The position numbers were made by a program, and so were the translations under genes. A stretch of 64,000 nucleotides of DNA from GCA-002727615 sp964442655 (GTDB lineage Bacteria > Pseudomonadota > Alphaproteobacteria > TMED109): contig CAYTZM010000008.1 of assembly GCA_964442655.1 (NCBI GenBank), positions 11,445 to 75,444 of the forward strand, given 5' to 3'. This document shows, piece after piece, positions 34,623 through 44,130 of the stretch (positions are counted from its first letter, which is position 1; each line of letters opens with the position of its first letter). The notes under the pieces were generated by a model that was given only the letters and a program-made list of their open reading frames with translations, did not search any database and was not told the DNA's origin.

Positions 34623-35384
34623 TTAAATTTTAACAGCTATATATAAGCAAGCGATTCCTCCAAGATAGTTTTTTAATTTTATTATTTTAAAATTAGCATT
34701 TTCTAGTTTTTTAATAAATATCTCAGGGGTATAAAATGTTTCTATGCTTTCTATTAAATATTGATATGCATTTCGGTTATTGGCAAACTTCTCTCCTAAA
34801 ATAGGGATAATATTTTTTAAATAAAAATTATATATTCCTTGCAGTGAAGGAATAGTTTTTGGAGAAAATTCTAATATATATAGCTTTCCTCCAGGTTTTA
34901 GAACCTTATAACAATTATTGAGCGTTTTTTCTATTTCAGCTATATTTCTAATACCAAAAGCACATGTAACTATATCGTAAATAGAGTTGCGAAGAGGAAG
35001 CTTTGCGGAATCTCCTGCAATCCATAAAGGTTTATTATTTATTTTTTTTACAGCAGATTTAGATTTTCCTATTTTAATCATTTCGGTTGTTAAATCTAAT
35101 ATAGTTATATTATTTTTGGGATATTTTTTTAAAATTTCTATTGAAATATCACCTGTTCCACCTGCAATATCAAGAATTTGTGAATTTTTATGATTAGGTA
35201 AATTATACCCTATTCTATTGACTAAATCTTTTTTCCATAATCTATGAGTACCTAGACTCATAATATCATTCATTTTGTCATAATTTTTTGAAATATCTGT
35301 GAATATTTTAGTAATATTTTTTCTTTTTTCATTTATAGAGACTTTTTTTCTTCCATAAAAAACAGTTTTGTTTGTTTTATTCAT
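34623..35384 (-). CDS. ubiE: Demethylmenaquinone/2-methoxy-6-polyprenyl-benzoquinol methyltransferase
   Basis: The C-methyltransferase of ubiquinone (and menaquinone) biosynthesis, 253 residues, with SAM-binding ILDIAGGTGDISIEIL near 70-85. UbiE-specific segments are YDKMNDIMSLGTHRLWKKDLV near 34-54, CAFGIRNI near 137 and KPGGKLYILEFS near 163. It is divergent from mutM across 42 bases, the conserved alphaproteobacterial arrangement. With alphaproteobacterial ancestry, ubiquinone is the expected product. Confidence 0.95.
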   Translation of the reverse strand: MNKTNKTVFYGRKKVSINEKRKNITKIFTDISKNYDKMNDIMSLGTHRLWKKDLVNRIGYNLPNHKNSQILDIAGGTGDISIEILKKYPKNNITILDLTTEMIKIGKSKSAVKKINNKPLWIAGDSAKLPLRNSIYDIVTCAFGIRNIAEIEKTLNNCYKVLKPGGKLYILEFSPKTIPSLQGIYNFYLKNIIPILGEKFANNRNAYQYLIESIETFYTPEIFIKKLENANFKIIKLKNYLGGIACLYIAVKI

Positions 35385-35426
35385 AATTACTATAGCTTTC
35401 TTCTTGTTCTTTCATTAATATTCATT

Positions 35427-36275
35427 ATGCCTGAATTACCTGAAGTTGAAACAGTAACGACTGCGTTAAATATTGCAATTAAAAACTTAATTGTGAAAAA
35501 AATTTCTATTTATAGAAAAGATTTAAGGTTCCCTATACCTAAAGATATGTCGATTATATTGCCAGGCAAAAAAGTTATTAAAGTTAAAAGACGTGCTAAA
35601 TATGGAATAATTGATTTTAATAATTTTTATTCTATTATTTTTCATTTAGGTATGTCGGGAAGGATAATAATTGAAAAAAAAATATTTTCTCGTTTACAAA
35701 AGCATGATCACATAGTTTTAGAATTTAAAAAAAATACCAAATCCAATGAAGAGATAAGAGTAATTTATAGAGATCCAAGAAGGTTTGGTTTTGTGTATTT
35801 ACATAAGACAAAGAGTATTGATTATAAAAATATTTTTAAAAACCTTGGACCTGAACCTTTAAATACAAAATTTTCTGTGATTAATTTTATTAGAAATATT
35901 AAAAATAAAAACACATCTATTAAATCAGCTTTATTAGATCAAAAAATTATAGCAGGACTAGGAAATATTTATATTTGTGAAAGTTTGTTTTTATCTGGTA
36001 TTCTTCCTATGAGATTATGTAAAGGGCTTTCTCGTAAAGACATTGAGTTTTTATATTTTAATATAGTGAAAGTGTTAAAAGGAGCTATAAAACAAGGTGG
36101 AACTAGTTTAAAGGATTATAAAAATATTACAGGTGAAATAGGATATTTTCAAAATTTTTTATGTGTTTATAATAGAAACGGAAAAGAGTGTGTTAATAAA
36201 AATTGTACTAGCAATGTTAAAAGAATAATTCAAAATGGAAGGTCATCATTCTATTGTCAAAATTGTCAAAAATAA
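35427..36275 (+). CDS. mutM: Formamidopyrimidine-DNA glycosylase
   Basis: The 282-residue Fpg removes oxidised purines such as 8-oxoguanine and nicks the AP site. It has the invariant N-terminus PELPEVETV with Pro2 as nucleophile and Glu3, the helix-two-turn-helix region LDQKIIAGLGNIYICESLF near 170-188, and a C-terminal zinc finger (C-x4-C ... FYCQNCQ). The C-x4-C spacing is common in alphaproteobacterial MutM. Its 3' end overlaps the next small gene by 22 bases if that gene uses TTG 36254. Confidence 0.96.
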   Translation: MPELPEVETVTTALNIAIKNLIVKKISIYRKDLRFPIPKDMSIILPGKKVIKVKRRAKYGIIDFNNFYSIIFHLGMSGRIIIEKKIFSRLQKHDHIVLEFKKNTKSNEEIRVIYRDPRRFGFVYLHKTKSIDYKNIFKNLGPEPLNTKFSVINFIRNIKNKNTSIKSALLDQKIIAGLGNIYICESLFLSGILPMRLCKGLSRKDIEFLYFNIVKVLKGAIKQGGTSLKDYKNITGEIGYFQNFLCVYNRNGKECVNKNCTSNVKRIIQNGRSSFYCQNCQK

Positions 36276-36667
36276 AATTTAAATATGGGTTAAAATTAAT
36301 TGCTATTTTATGTGGTTTTTCTTTATTTTTATTCTCTAAATATATTAAAGCGGATAGCTTTCTAGAATGTATAGAGGATATTCCCATTAGTAATGAATTT
36401 GTAGAAAGTGAGAGTGATTGTTTTAATTTTGATTCTAGTACAGGTAAGATATCTTTAGCAGTAGCTAAAACATTAATGAATTTTGAAGATATTAAAGAAT
36501 ATTATATGAATATTTTGCCTTCTTTTGGTTGGGAAGTAAAAGAATTCTCAGAAAAAGAATATTTTATGTTATTTGTTAGAGAAAAGGATGTTTTAAAAAT
36601 ATCCGTTCAGATAGATAATAATAAAAATTTTTTGATAACATATAATTTACTTTCTTTAATAAAATGA
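36254..36667 (+). CDS. Small secreted protein between mutM and echA, function unknown
   Basis: Not assigned to a named family. It has 137 residues with a basic N-terminus, one hydrophobic signal segment (LKLIAILCGFSLFLFSKYIKADS, about 13-35), then a mature part with two cysteines (ECIEDIP and SDCFNF). The second half, from VAKTLMNFEDIKEYYMNILPSFGWEVKEF, resembles small periplasmic domains where a residue pattern F-x-x-LP-x-x-GW follows an alpha helix. No ATG is in frame at the beginning, so TTG 36254 or TTG 36263 must serve, overlapping mutM. It is probably cotranscribed with mutM and echA. Confidence 0.65.
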   Translation: MSKLSKIKFKYGLKLIAILCGFSLFLFSKYIKADSFLECIEDIPISNEFVESESDCFNFDSSTGKISLAVAKTLMNFEDIKEYYMNILPSFGWEVKEFSEKEYFMLFVREKDVLKISVQIDNNKNFLITYNLLSLIK

Positions 36668-36680
36668 TTTGGGGGATAAT

Positions 36681-37469
36681 ATGGTAAAATTTAATAAAAA
36701 ATATAAGACTATTATAGTAGAAATATATGAAAAAGTTGCTCTTATTACTTTAAATAGACCTGAATCTCTTAATGCTCTTAGTAAGAATTTAATAGAAGAT
36801 TTAAATAATGCTTTAAATTTAATAGAGAAAGATGAAGGTTTGTCTGTAATAGTGATTACAGGTTCCAGTAAAGCATTTGCTGCAGGTGCAGATATTAAAG
36901 AGATGTATTCTAAAACTTTTATTGATGTAGTGAATAATGATTTTATTAAGCCTTGGGAAACTATTACACTATGTAAAAAACCGACTATTGCTGCAGTAGA
37001 TGGTTACGCTTTAGGAGGAGGTTGTGAACTAGCAATGATGTGCGATATTATATTTGCTAATGAGAATACTAAATTTGGCCAGCCAGAAATAAATTTAGGA
37101 GTTTTTCCTGCGGCAGGAGGAACGCAACGCCTAACTAAGGAGGTTGGAAAATCTAAGTCAATGGATATAATATTAAGTGGACGCACTATGGATGTTTATG
37201 AAGCGGAAAGATTAGGATTAGTAAGTAGAATTTTGTCTTCAAATAACTTTTTGAAGGAAACTTTAGATATAGCAAAACAAATTTCTTTAAAGTCTTTACC
37301 TGCCTTAATGATGGCTAAAGATGCAATTAATGCTTCTTATGAAACAAACTTATCTCAGGGAGTGACCTATGAAAGAAGGCTGTTTAGATCTGCATTTTCT
37401 TTAAAAGACAGAAAAGAAGGCATGAAAGCTTTTATTGACAAAAGACGTCCTAATTTTAAAAATGAATAA
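36681..37469 (+). CDS. echA: Enoyl-CoA hydratase
   Basis: A crotonase-fold enzyme of 262 residues that hydrates trans-2-enoyl-CoA in beta-oxidation. The oxyanion-hole motifs are FAAGADIKEMY near 69-79 and GYALGGGCELAMMCD near 110-124. Catalytic glutamates are expected in GGCELAM and PEINLGVFPAAGGTQR near 136-151. The ATG at 36681 is preferred over the in-frame TTG 36669 because GGGGGA (36671-36676) lies just before it. The position between mutM and rpsT-dnaA is conserved in alphaproteobacteria. The window also encodes FadA and FadB (60-64 kb). Confidence 0.93.
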   Translation: MVKFNKKYKTIIVEIYEKVALITLNRPESLNALSKNLIEDLNNALNLIEKDEGLSVIVITGSSKAFAAGADIKEMYSKTFIDVVNNDFIKPWETITLCKKPTIAAVDGYALGGGCELAMMCDIIFANENTKFGQPEINLGVFPAAGGTQRLTKEVGKSKSMDIILSGRTMDVYEAERLGLVSRILSSNNFLKETLDIAKQISLKSLPALMMAKDAINASYETNLSQGVTYERRLFRSAFSLKDRKEGMKAFIDKRRPNFKNE

Positions 37470-37482
37470 ATTATTTGAATGG

Positions 37483-37511
37483 TTGACGTTAAAGTAAAGA
37501 TCAGCTAATAC
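37483..37511 (+). promoter_or_regulatory. Promoter of rpsT
   Basis: TTGACG (37483-37488) and TAATAC (37506-37511) have a 17-base spacer. The RNA would start near 37518, leaving an AT-rich leader of about 37 bases with AAGGA at 37541-37545 before the rpsT start. Confidence 0.6.
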
Positions 37512-37554
37512 AGGGACTTTAAAAATTTTATTTAAATTTTAAGGATAAATATTA

Positions 37555-37818
37555 ATGGCTAACATTGCTTCTGCAAAAAAGAGAATTAGGACAACGAATC
37601 GAAGAACTCTTGTAAACAAAAATAGAGTTAGTAAAATTCGTACATTTGAAAAGAAAATTGAAGAAGCTATCACTAATGGTAAGTATGAAGATGCTATGCT
37701 TGCACTTAAAAATTTTCAACCAGAATTAATGGCTGGAGTGAATAAAGGAGTTATGCATAAGGGCACTATGGCAAGAAAATTATCAAGATATAATTCTCGA
37801 ATTAAGGCTTTAAAATAA
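37555..37818 (+). CDS. rpsT: 30S ribosomal protein S20
   Basis: The 87-residue, lysine/arginine-rich helical protein binds 16S rRNA early in 30S assembly. It begins ANIASAKKRIRTTNRRT and has the C-terminal GVMHKGTMARKLSRYNSRI, both typical of S20. It has its own good promoter (37483-37511) and precedes dnaA, the conserved alphaproteobacterial order. Confidence 0.98.
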   Translation: MANIASAKKRIRTTNRRTLVNKNRVSKIRTFEKKIEEAITNGKYEDAMLALKNFQPELMAGVNKGVMHKGTMARKLSRYNSRIKALK

Positions 37819-37844
37819 TTATTTGCTTTTATCCAGAATAGTTA

Positions 37845-37885
37845 TTGCACATTCTTATGAATTATGGTTATAGTTTTTATCTACA
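37845..37885 (+). promoter_or_regulatory. Probable dnaA promoter with a near-consensus DnaA box
   Basis: TTGCAC (37845-37850) and TTATAG (37868-37873) are separated by 17 bases. TTATCTACA at 37877-37885, around the predicted RNA start, differs from the DnaA box TTATCCACA at one position, which would allow autoregulation. Only a single box is visible, so this gap does not look like a complete oriC. A ribosome site GGTGAGGA precedes the dnaA ATG. Confidence 0.45.
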
Positions 37886-37929
37886 TAAATTTTAATATAT
37901 TAACTTTTTAAGTTTTAGGTGAGGACTGT

Positions 37930-39267
37930 ATGCTTTCAAAAGAATTATCTATAGAAGTTTGGGAGCAAGTTAGAGATCAATTGAAATTAGAAGTAGGGCA
38001 AACGGTTTTTGATAATTGGTTAGCTCTTTTACATTTACATAGTTATTCTAAAGGTGAAATAATAATTTCTGTTCAAAGTCAGTTTCATAAGGACTGGATT
38101 GAACCGCGTTATGGCAATAGAATTAAATCTTTATGGAAGAGTTTAAATAAGGAAATCAAATCAGTTAATTTAATAGTAGATGAAAATTTGATTTCACAAT
38201 CACCTGTAAAACAGAATATAGAAGATATATCAATATTAAGTTTTTCTTCACCTCTTGATTGTAAGTATACTTTTGAAAAATTTGTTGTAGGTCCTTCAAA
38301 CAACTTTGTAGCTGCAGCAGCGGAAAGAATTTCAGAGTCTGTTGAAGTTGCCTTTAACCCTTTGGTTATATATGGAGGTGTAGGTTTAGGAAAAACTCAT
38401 TTGATGCATGCTATAGCATGGAAAATAAGAAATAATAATCCAAAAAGGAAAGTGGTTTACCTTTCAGCAGAAAAATTTATGTATCAATTTGTAAGGGCTT
38501 TAAGAGAACAAGATACTATGGGTTTTAAGGAGCAACTGAGATCTGCTGATGTTTTAATGGTTGATGATGTTCAATTTATAGCTGGAAAAAATTCTACACA
38601 AGAAGAATTCTTTCATACATTTAATGCCTTAGTTGATCAAAATAAACAAATTATTGTTAGTTCTGATAGGTCTCCAGCAGATCTGGAGGGAATTGAAGAA
38701 AGGTTAAGATCTAGATTAGGATGGGGTATAGTTGCAGAAATTCATGAGACAACTTATGAATTGCGTTTAGGTATTTTGCAATCTAAAGTGGATGATATAA
38801 AAAATTGTGAAATTCCTAAGAATGTTTTAGAATTTCTGGCACATAAGATTACTTCTAATATTAGAGAGCTTGAAGGTGCTCTTAAACGGCTTGCGGCTCA
38901 TTCACAATTAGTTGGAAGACCTGTTTCAATAGATGGTGCATATGACGTTTTGCACGATTTGCTTAGAGCTAATAATAGGAAAGTGACTATAGAGGAAATA
39001 CAGAAAAAGGTTGCTGAGCATTTTAGTATTAGATTGACGGACATGTCTTCTGCACGTAGAGCAAGAGCTGTTGCGAGACCAAGACAAATTGCGATGTATT
39101 TAGCCAAACAGTTGACTTCAAGATCTCTCCCAGAAATAGGAAGAACTTTCGGAGGAAGAGATCATACTACAGTAATGCATGCTGTTAGTAGGATAGAAAC
39201 ACTTATGCTTGAAGATTCATCTATAGCTGATGATTTGGAGCTTCTTAAACGTAATTTAGATAATTAA
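37930..39267 (+). CDS. dnaA: Chromosomal replication initiator DnaA
   Basis: The 445-residue AAA+ initiator has an N-terminal DnaB-interaction domain (EVWEQVRDQLKLEVGQTVFDNWL), Walker A GGVGLGKT at 149-156, Walker B VLMVDDVQFI near 205-214, and the box-recognition domain with RPRQIAMYLAKQLTSRSLPEIG and the signature GGRDHTTVMHA near 413-423. It binds DnaA boxes and opens oriC. Order rpsT-dnaA-dnaN-recF-gyrB on one strand suggests proximity to the ancestral origin, though the alphaproteobacterial oriC is often elsewhere (near hemE). Confidence 0.99.
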   Translation: MLSKELSIEVWEQVRDQLKLEVGQTVFDNWLALLHLHSYSKGEIIISVQSQFHKDWIEPRYGNRIKSLWKSLNKEIKSVNLIVDENLISQSPVKQNIEDISILSFSSPLDCKYTFEKFVVGPSNNFVAAAAERISESVEVAFNPLVIYGGVGLGKTHLMHAIAWKIRNNNPKRKVVYLSAEKFMYQFVRALREQDTMGFKEQLRSADVLMVDDVQFIAGKNSTQEEFFHTFNALVDQNKQIIVSSDRSPADLEGIEERLRSRLGWGIVAEIHETTYELRLGILQSKVDDIKNCEIPKNVLEFLAHKITSNIRELEGALKRLAAHSQLVGRPVSIDGAYDVLHDLLRANNRKVTIEEIQKKVAEHFSIRLTDMSSARRARAVARPRQIAMYLAKQLTSRSLPEIGRTFGGRDHTTVMHAVSRIETLMLEDSSIADDLELLKRNLDN

Positions 39268-39291
39268 TATTTGTATTAAAAACTAATAAAT

Positions 39292-39322
39292 AATAACTTT
39301 AATAACCCTCTAAATAACTTTA
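39292..39322. repeat. 10-bp direct repeat in the dnaA-dnaN gap
   Basis: AATAACTTTA occurs at 39292-39301 and again at 39313-39322, 21 bases start to start, which is two helical turns. The 105-base gap also holds a TATATA-like -10 region near 39353. It may be a regulatory site for dnaN, or chance in AT-rich DNA. Confidence 0.35.
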
Positions 39323-39372
39323 TATAAATATTAAAATGGTTTATAATTTTGTTATATACGAGGATTTGAGAT

Positions 39373-40491
39373 ATGAAAGCTTCAATTGAAAGATCTGCCT
39401 TATTATTAGCTTTACAACATGTTCATTCAGTAGTGGAAAGAAGAAATACTATTCCAATACTTTCTAATGTTCTGATTGAAGCTAAAGAAGATGCTGTTTT
39501 ATTGACAGCGACTGATATGGATATATCTGTCGTTGAAAAAATAGGAAAAGATAAAGCTGAAGTTTTACAATTAGGAACTATAACGACTTCAGCACAAATG
39601 TTATATGATATAGTGAGAAAGTTACCTGAAAATGTTAGGGTTGAATTATTATCAGAAAATAATGATAGAATTGCAATTAAAGCTTTGTCATCTTCGTTTG
39701 CTTTAAATTGTCTTCCTTCTGAGGACTTTCCTTCTATATCTGAAGAAAATTTTGAACATAATTTTAAAATATCTGCTGCAGATTTAATAAGGCTTATTGA
39801 TAAAACTTCTTTTGCTATGTCTTTAGAAGAAACCAGATATTATTTAAATGGCATTTATTTACACGCTTTAAAAGATGAAAAAAAATTAAGAACGGTAGCT
39901 ACGGATGGTCATAGGCTTTCTAGAGTAGATATGGATTTGCCTGATGGATCAGAAAAGATACCTGGTGTAATTATACCTAGAAAAACTATTTTAGAAATTA
40001 GAAAACTACTTGAGGACCAGGAAGGAAGTGTTAGTCTTTCAATAAGTGAAAATAAGGTAATGCTTTCTGTAAATGAAGTAATTTTAACGTCAAAATTGCT
40101 TGATGGGACTTTTCCTGATTATTCAAGAGTTATTCCAGAAAAAAATGAAAAAATATTGTCAGTATCAAATCAATTATTATCTGAAGCGGTTGATAGAGTG
40201 TCTACTGTATCCACTGATAAAACAAGGGCTATTAAAATAAATATACAGAAGAATAATATTTTAGTTTCTGCTACAAGTCCAGAAAAGGGTAGCGGAACTG
40301 ATAGTGTAGAAGCTAAATATGATTCAGACGATTTAGAAATTGGATTTAATTCTAAGTATGTATTAGATGTTGCTCGTCAAATTAAGGGTGATGAGGTGGT
40401 TATTAAAGTTTCTGATTCTGTATCGCCAACTCTTGTATATGATAAAGATGATAAAGATGTTCTCTTTGTATTGATGCCGATGAGAGTTTAG
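39373..40491 (+). CDS. dnaN: DNA polymerase III beta sliding clamp
   Basis: The 372-residue clamp has three repeated domains. It begins MKASIERSALLLALQHVHSVVERRNTIPILSNVLIEA and ends VLFVLMPMRV, the conserved C-terminus of DnaN. It tethers polymerase III and repair factors to DNA. The ATG at 39373 is preceded by GAGGA. It is six bases upstream of recF and likely cotranscribed with it and gyrB. Confidence 0.98.
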   Translation: MKASIERSALLLALQHVHSVVERRNTIPILSNVLIEAKEDAVLLTATDMDISVVEKIGKDKAEVLQLGTITTSAQMLYDIVRKLPENVRVELLSENNDRIAIKALSSSFALNCLPSEDFPSISEENFEHNFKISAADLIRLIDKTSFAMSLEETRYYLNGIYLHALKDEKKLRTVATDGHRLSRVDMDLPDGSEKIPGVIIPRKTILEIRKLLEDQEGSVSLSISENKVMLSVNEVILTSKLLDGTFPDYSRVIPEKNEKILSVSNQLLSEAVDRVSTVSTDKTRAIKINIQKNNILVSATSPEKGSGTDSVEAKYDSDDLEIGFNSKYVLDVARQIKGDEVVIKVSDSVSPTLVYDKDDKDVLFVLMPMRV

Positions 40492-40497
40492 AAGTAA

Positions 40498-41649
40498 TTG
40501 TTCCCTTATGGAAAATTGATAAGTAAAAGTATTAAAAATCAAAATATAAGTGTTAGCAATAGCGATACATATATTGCTAAAATAGGAATTACAAATTTTC
40601 GTAATTATACACAATCTAGTTTTGAGTTTCCTAATTGTCCTATTGGAATAGTTGGTAATAATGGAATTGGAAAAACTAATATTTTAGAAGCTGTTTCAAT
40701 GTTTCAACCTGGTAGAGGTATTAGGTCTGTGCGTTTACAAGAAATGATTAATAAGAATAATGATCATTTTGGTCTTAACCTTAAATTGATTAAAGAAAAT
40801 AATGAATATCTACTTGGGACTTCTTTTGATAAAAACTTAAGCAAAACCAGAAGAGTTAAATTAAATGGAAATTTCATATCTCCTTTAAGTTTAACAAAAT
40901 ATTTAGGTATAGTTTCTTTAACTCCTTTAATGGACACAATTTTTATAGAATCTCCCTCGTCTCGAAGAAAACTAATAGATAAAATAATTTGGATATTCAT
41001 AAGTGAACACGCCACCAATGTAAGAACATATGAAAAATTAATTAGAGAAAGAAATAATTTACTTAAAAACAATACAGTTGATAATAATTGGTTTAAAAAT
41101 ATTGAAGAACGGCTCGTTGAATATGGGCTTAAAATATTACAGGCTAGAGCACAAGTTTTGTCTTTTTTAACAGATGAAATGGTTTTAAATAGTAAGGTTT
41201 TTCCTAAAGCATCATTTTCTATAATAGGTGAAGCAGAAGAAATTTTTTATGCAATAGAAAATATAGAAGAAATTAAAGAAATATATATTAAATCATTACA
41301 TGATAATAGAAAAACAGATTATTATAAAGGGACTACTAGCTTTGGGCCTCATAGATCAGATTTAGAAGTATATTATGATAAAAAAGATATGTTGGCGTCG
41401 AAATGTTCTACAGGAGAACAAAAGTCTATTTTGATTTCAATAATACTTTCAGTATGTAAAGCGTATAAAAAATATTTATTTTCTTCACCAATTTTGTTAC
41501 TTGATGAAGTCTTTGCTCACTTAGATTTTGATAAGAAACAAGCTTTATCCTTAGAGATAGAGAGCTTAAAAATTCAAGTTTTTATGACAGGAATTGATGA
41601 AATGGATTTTATGACTTTTAATAAAAAATCATATATAATGAAACTATAA
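40498..41649 (+). CDS. recF: DNA replication and repair protein RecF
   Basis: An SMC-like ATPase of up to 383 residues that loads RecA at single-strand gaps. Walker A is GIVGNNGIGKTN near 51-62. The signature region is STGEQKSILISIIL near 306-319, followed by Walker B PILLLDEVFAHLD near 331-343. The TTG at 40498 gives about 27 residues before the normal RecF opening (IAKIGITNFRNYTQ); the true start could be an internal TTG such as 40516. It is between dnaN and gyrB, the ancestral order. Confidence 0.95.
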   Translation: MFPYGKLISKSIKNQNISVSNSDTYIAKIGITNFRNYTQSSFEFPNCPIGIVGNNGIGKTNILEAVSMFQPGRGIRSVRLQEMINKNNDHFGLNLKLIKENNEYLLGTSFDKNLSKTRRVKLNGNFISPLSLTKYLGIVSLTPLMDTIFIESPSSRRKLIDKIIWIFISEHATNVRTYEKLIRERNNLLKNNTVDNNWFKNIEERLVEYGLKILQARAQVLSFLTDEMVLNSKVFPKASFSIIGEAEEIFYAIENIEEIKEIYIKSLHDNRKTDYYKGTTSFGPHRSDLEVYYDKKDMLASKCSTGEQKSILISIILSVCKAYKKYLFSSPILLLDEVFAHLDFDKKQALSLEIESLKIQVFMTGIDEMDFMTFNKKSYIMKL

Positions 41650-41666
41650 TATTTAGGGGAATTTGC

Positions 41667-44096
41667 ATGGCCTTAGAAGCTGAAGAAAAAAATAATATTA
41701 ATTATGATGAAGATTCTATTAAAGTTCTAAAAGGGTTGGATGCAGTACGAAAAAGACCAGGTATGTATATTGGTGATACAGATGATGGAACAGGTTTGCA
41801 TCATATGGTTTTTGAGGCAGTTGATAATTCTATAGATGAGGCGTTAGCTGGACATTGTGATAATATAGATATTATTTTAAATTCAGATGGCTCAGTTTCT
41901 GTGCATGATAATGGAAGAGGAATACCTACAGGAATTCATCCTGAAGAAGGAGTATCTGCTGCTGAAGTTATTATGACAAAATTGCATGCAGGAGGAAAGT
42001 TTGATGAAAATAGTTATAAGGTCTCTGGTGGTTTGCATGGCGTAGGAATAAGTGTTGTAAATGCTTTGTCTGAAAAATTAGAATTAATAATATATAGAAA
42101 TAATCAAAAATTTTCTATGAATTTTAATAATGGAGATGCGGAAGAACCTCTTAAAGAAATTGGAAAATCAGAAAATAAATCAGGAACTCATATAAAATTT
42201 TTTCCTTCAGATAAAGTTTTTGCTTCTACAGAGTTTGATTTTTCTATTTTAGAAAAAAGGTTTAGAGAGCTAGCTTTTTTAAATTCAAGTTTAAAAATAA
42301 ATATAATTGATAATAGAAAAGCAGAAAAAAGAAATGTGAATTTATATTATGAAGGAGGAGTTAAATCTTTTGTAGAGTACTTAGATAGATCAAAATCATC
42401 TATTCATGAGAATATTATTTATATAAAAGGGATTAAAAATGATATAGAAGTTGAGTTAGCATTAGGTTGGAATGATAGTTATTATGAAAATGTTCTTTGT
42501 TTTACAAATAACATTCCACAAAGAGATGGAGGGGCTCATTTAGCAGGGTTTAGAGGTGCTCTTACTAGAGCTATTACAAAATATTCTCAAGCAAACCCTA
42601 TAGGAAAAAAAAATAAAATAAGTTTAACAGGAGATGATATGCGGGAAGGAATTACAGCTGTTTTATCTCTTAAAGTCCCTGATCCAAAGTTTTCTTCACA
42701 AACTAAAGATAAATTGGTTTCGTCTGAGGTTCGTCCTGTTGTGGAAGGGTTGGTAGGTGAACATTTAATGAATTGGCTCGAAGAAAACCCATCGGAAGCA
42801 AAAATAATAATTCAAAAAATTATTGATGCCTCTTCCGCTAGGGAAGCTGCTAGAAAAGCTAGAGAACTTTCTAGGAGAAAGGGAGCATTAGAATTTGCTA
42901 GTCTCCCAGGAAAACTCGCTGATTGTCAGGAAAAGGATCCAGAAAAGTCAGAATTATTTTTAGTTGAGGGTGATTCAGCTGGGGGTTCAGCAAAACAAGG
43001 TAGATCTCGAGAAACACAAGCAGTTCTTCCTTTAAGAGGAAAAATTTTAAATGTAGAAAGAGCGGGTAGAGCAAGAATACTTAGTTCTAATGAAATAGGC
43101 ATAATGATTTCTGCATTAGGAACAGGTATTCATGATGATTTTGATATTGATAAGTTAAGATATAATAAAATTATAATTATGACAGATGCAGATGTGGATG
43201 GTTCACATATTAGAACTTTAATTTTAACTTTTTTTTATAGACATATGAAAGAATTAGTAGAGGCAGGGCACTTATATATAGCTCAACCACCCTTATTTAA
43301 AGTTAAAAAAGGAACCAGTGAAGTGTATCTAAAAGATGAAGATAGTTTAGATGATTATTTGATTAATCAATTAGTTAACGATTCTATTTTAAACAATCAT
43401 GCTGGAGATAGCCGAACAGGAAAAGACTTAAAGGCAGTAATATTAGATGCTAAATTACAATTTCTTTCAATAAATGAACTTTCAAAGAAAATAGATCTGA
43501 ATTTAATAGAGCGATTAGCTATAAGTGGTGCATTAAGTCCTGATTTACTTAATGATGTAGAAAAAGCCAAGATAGTTGCAGAATTTGTTTCTAAAGCTTT
43601 AAATAAGTTTGCTAAACCAGGTGAGGATGGTTGGTCTGGATTATATAATTCTGAGGAAAAAAAATATATTTTTAAACACGATAGAAGAGGTGTTGTTTCA
43701 GAATATATAATAGATTTAAATATTTTAAATTCTAGTGATGCACGTAAATTGGAAAAATTTGCTTCTGAATTACAGGATACCTATTTTAATGGAGCTGTTT
43801 TAACATATGATGAAGAGACTTTTAATATTGGAGGTCCTTCTGAACTTTATTTAAAAGCTATTGAATTAGGTAGAAAAGGACTAGCTATTCAACGTTATAA
43901 AGGTTTAGGTGAGATGAATCCTGATCAACTTTGGGAAACAACATTAGACCCTGATGCAAGAACTGTCCTTAAAGTTAATATAGATGATGCAGCAGAAGCG
44001 GATAATGTTTTTTCTACTTTAATGGGTGAAGAAGTTGAGCCAAGAAGAAAATTTATTCAGGAGAAAGCGTTAGAAGTAGAGAATATTGATATTTAA
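41667..44096 (+). CDS. gyrB: DNA gyrase subunit B
   Basis: The 809-residue GyrB has the GHKL ATPase domain (MYIGDTDDGTGLHHMVFE near 32-49, NGRGIPTG near 90, GGLHGVGISVVNALS near 118), a transducer domain, and the TOPRIM domain with EGDSAGGSAKQGRSRE near 434-449, PLRGKILNVE and TDADVDGSHI near 508-517. The GyrB C-terminal domain (QRYKGLGEMNPDQLWETTLDP) is complete. With GyrA it introduces negative supercoils. It follows recF after 17 bases. Confidence 0.99.
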   Translation: MALEAEEKNNINYDEDSIKVLKGLDAVRKRPGMYIGDTDDGTGLHHMVFEAVDNSIDEALAGHCDNIDIILNSDGSVSVHDNGRGIPTGIHPEEGVSAAEVIMTKLHAGGKFDENSYKVSGGLHGVGISVVNALSEKLELIIYRNNQKFSMNFNNGDAEEPLKEIGKSENKSGTHIKFFPSDKVFASTEFDFSILEKRFRELAFLNSSLKINIIDNRKAEKRNVNLYYEGGVKSFVEYLDRSKSSIHENIIYIKGIKNDIEVELALGWNDSYYENVLCFTNNIPQRDGGAHLAGFRGALTRAITKYSQANPIGKKNKISLTGDDMREGITAVLSLKVPDPKFSSQTKDKLVSSEVRPVVEGLVGEHLMNWLEENPSEAKIIIQKIIDASSAREAARKARELSRRKGALEFASLPGKLADCQEKDPEKSELFLVEGDSAGGSAKQGRSRETQAVLPLRGKILNVERAGRARILSSNEIGIMISALGTGIHDDFDIDKLRYNKIIIMTDADVDGSHIRTLILTFFYRHMKELVEAGHLYIAQPPLFKVKKGTSEVYLKDEDSLDDYLINQLVNDSILNNHAGDSRTGKDLKAVILDAKLQFLSINELSKKIDLNLIERLAISGALSPDLLNDVEKAKIVAEFVSKALNKFAKPGEDGWSGLYNSEEKKYIFKHDRRGVVSEYIIDLNILNSSDARKLEKFASELQDTYFNGAVLTYDEETFNIGGPSELYLKAIELGRKGLAIQRYKGLGEMNPDQLWETTLDPDARTVLKVNIDDAAEADNVFSTLMGEEVEPRRKFIQEKALEVENIDI

Positions 44097-44130
44097 TTTT
44101 TTAATTTATAAATTTTAGAAAGAGACTTCT

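Noticed and set aside
36100..36275. C-x4-C in the MutM zinc finger as a defect
   Set aside because: The C-x4-C spacing is, to my knowledge, normal for alphaproteobacterial MutM.
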